DNA of 64,000 bases from Psettodes erumei (taxonomy: Eukaryota; Chordata; Actinopteri; Pleuronectiformes; Psettodidae): the NCBI GenBank assembly GCA_016785225.1, contig JAFBJZ010000952.1:1-64000 (forward strand), read 5' to 3'. The position numbers and the translations under genes are program-made. Below are positions 62,482-64,000 of the stretch, one piece after another. The notes beneath the pieces were generated by a model. The model was given only the letters and a program-made list of their open reading frames with translations, searched no databases and was not told the DNA's origin. Position 1 is the stretch's first letter. Each line of letters starts with the position of its first letter.

Positions 62482-64000
62482 AAATCACTGGAAACTGAAG
62501 ACTGATGTGAATGTTAACTTTTATCCACAACTGTAATTGTTGATTAGAGTTGTGGACACTGATTGATGTTTTAATTGATTTACACTGAACATGGTAACTT
62601 CTAGTGTAATTATTGATAACATAATGTTGCATAAAGCCAGAAATATATAGAACACCTGTTGAGACAACAGAATTTTCTCCCAATAATAAGGTCATTTATT
62701 CTCCCTAGAATAAGACAAAATGAATCATTTGTTGCTTTGATTTTACATGATCATAAACCAGCCCGTTCAATAAATTAATTTCCTTCTTTGTTTCTTCATT
62801 AAGGCACACTCAGTAGTTCACATTAAACTGGATAGTCCACACAAAGAAGGCAAAAAAATGTTACAAATCTGGATCATAAACTGGTTTGACAGCAGTTTCA
62901 ACTAACAAAAGGTTGGTATTTACTAATTGTACCTTGTTATTGTCAAATGAACTCTGTGTAGGTGATACATTAAGAATGTGTGTGAGGGGAACAGCCAATG
63001 TGAAGCTGAATCCTGGGTGCCCAGTGCTGGCACTGTGAGAATACATGCAGCAAATAGGAAGCATGTGGTAACTCTTTCCTGCCCTAGAGGGAAAAGCCTG
63101 ATTAAAGGAGTCTCAACACAAAATGAAAGCAGCATCTCTGAAGTGGACACCAGTGAGCCAGAGCGAGGTCCACAGAGGTGCAGTCAAAGTGGCAGCTTCA
63201 CTCTCCAAAACCACCGTGCACGGCAGCTGCTGAGCAGAGGAAACAAAGCAGGGAGCAGGTTTGGAACGTGTCTGTTTTGCTCTTTACGTGCAACAACATG
63301 AGAGTGTGACCGTCTCCCAGTGTCTCCCTCTATCATGGCAGCTCTTACACCTCACTTCTCAGCTAAACACGTTTGCTGGGCTCACGCTGAAGCCATACCA
63401 TACACGGCCTGAAAGCAACGCAAAGACCACACCAGTTCTCGCTGAGGTTGTTTCATTAATATACAAACAACCCTTACATGTAGTGTAGCATGACTGCATG
63501 TAGGAGAACTACGGTGGCCTTCAGGTGACAAAAACATGAAGGATCCCATCTGGAGCCAGCGCTTCTGAGTTTTGTCTGTTCTGAGCCGCTGTAGAAACAC
63601 AAAGATGGCCAACTCATTCTAAGCTAATGGAAAACAAAATGATTGTTATTTTCAGACGATTACACACTAATGAACACAGTTATGAATATGAATTTTCTGC
63701 TAATGAACCCAGCTAATTCTTACACACTGCTCCTTCAACAATCAACAATGAGTTTAAAGTTGTCTAAGACTAACCCTGAGCCCAGCCACAGCGCTGTGGG
63801 CGCAGTGCTGCAGCGCAGTCATCGCCTGAAGACGACAAGGACACCGTCTCCATGTAGCAGCTGAAGTCAGCAGGTACAGAAGAAGACGCCAAGACATGGC
63901 TTCTCTGGCAGACAAGTGTCCTTTAGACACCTGGGTGGCATTGAAAGATCACAACTCATCTCATCACGAGATGTTGCACAGATGTTCACAGTGCTGATTT
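62482..64000. other. Gene-free sequence to the window end
   Basis: No supported gene, RNA or clear repeat is seen. It is moderately AT-rich with only short frames. It may hold distant regulatory sequence or the flank of a gene beyond the window. Confidence 0.35.

Noticed and set aside
63000..64000. Possible exons at the window end
   Set aside because: Short frames only, with no splice-consistent exon chain and no family resemblance.

Overview
This window is genomic DNA from a vertebrate, almost certainly a ray-finned (teleost) fish. Genes are split by GT-AG introns, and their conceptual proteins follow vertebrate families almost residue for residue. The spaces between hold typical teleost repeats: Tc1-like, hAT-like and LINE relics, and long (CA)n tracts. 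There is no bacterial or plasmid architecture. I joined exons by hand using splice sites and reading phase.

Layout. 1-1.6 kb: two non-autonomous DNA-transposon relics. 1.9-17.8 kb (+): RTEL1 helicase. 18.35-21.2 kb (+): ICMT, with a long 3' UTR to about 23 kb. 23-28 kb: gene-free, with LINE relics on both strands and a tRNA-like SINE head. 28.14-29.96 kb (+): RPL22. 30.26-37.66 kb (-): RCC2, convergent with RPL22. 38-41.9 kb: gene-free. 41.95-51.96 kb (-): a two-pass membrane guanylate cyclase without natriuretic-peptide-receptor or kinase-homology regions. 52-56.2 kb: divergent intergenic space with a LINE relic and a CpG-rich segment. 56.22-58.68 kb (+): a short polyhomeotic homologue (PHC2). 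58.7-64 kb: probable PHC2 3' UTR, then nested Tc1-like relics and gene-free sequence.

The six genes do unrelated housekeeping or signalling jobs: telomere and DNA-repair helicase, CAAX-protein methylation, ribosome, chromosome/Rac regulation, cGMP synthesis and Polycomb silencing. They share location, not a pathway. In humans ICMT, RPL22, RCC2 and PHC2 are all on chromosome 1p, while RTEL1 is on 20q, so the RTEL1-ICMT junction is the odd one.

Most worth a second look: (1) the RTEL1 model lacks the exon sequence for about 47 residues, including the fourth iron-sulfur cysteine, and about 1.6 kb of unrelated sequence lies there; (2) the membrane guanylate cyclase has an unusual helical extracellular domain, possibly a diverged NIT-type sensor; (3) a minisatellite in ICMT carries splice-donor-like sites and runs to the acceptor of exon 2; (4) nested and foldback DNA transposons.
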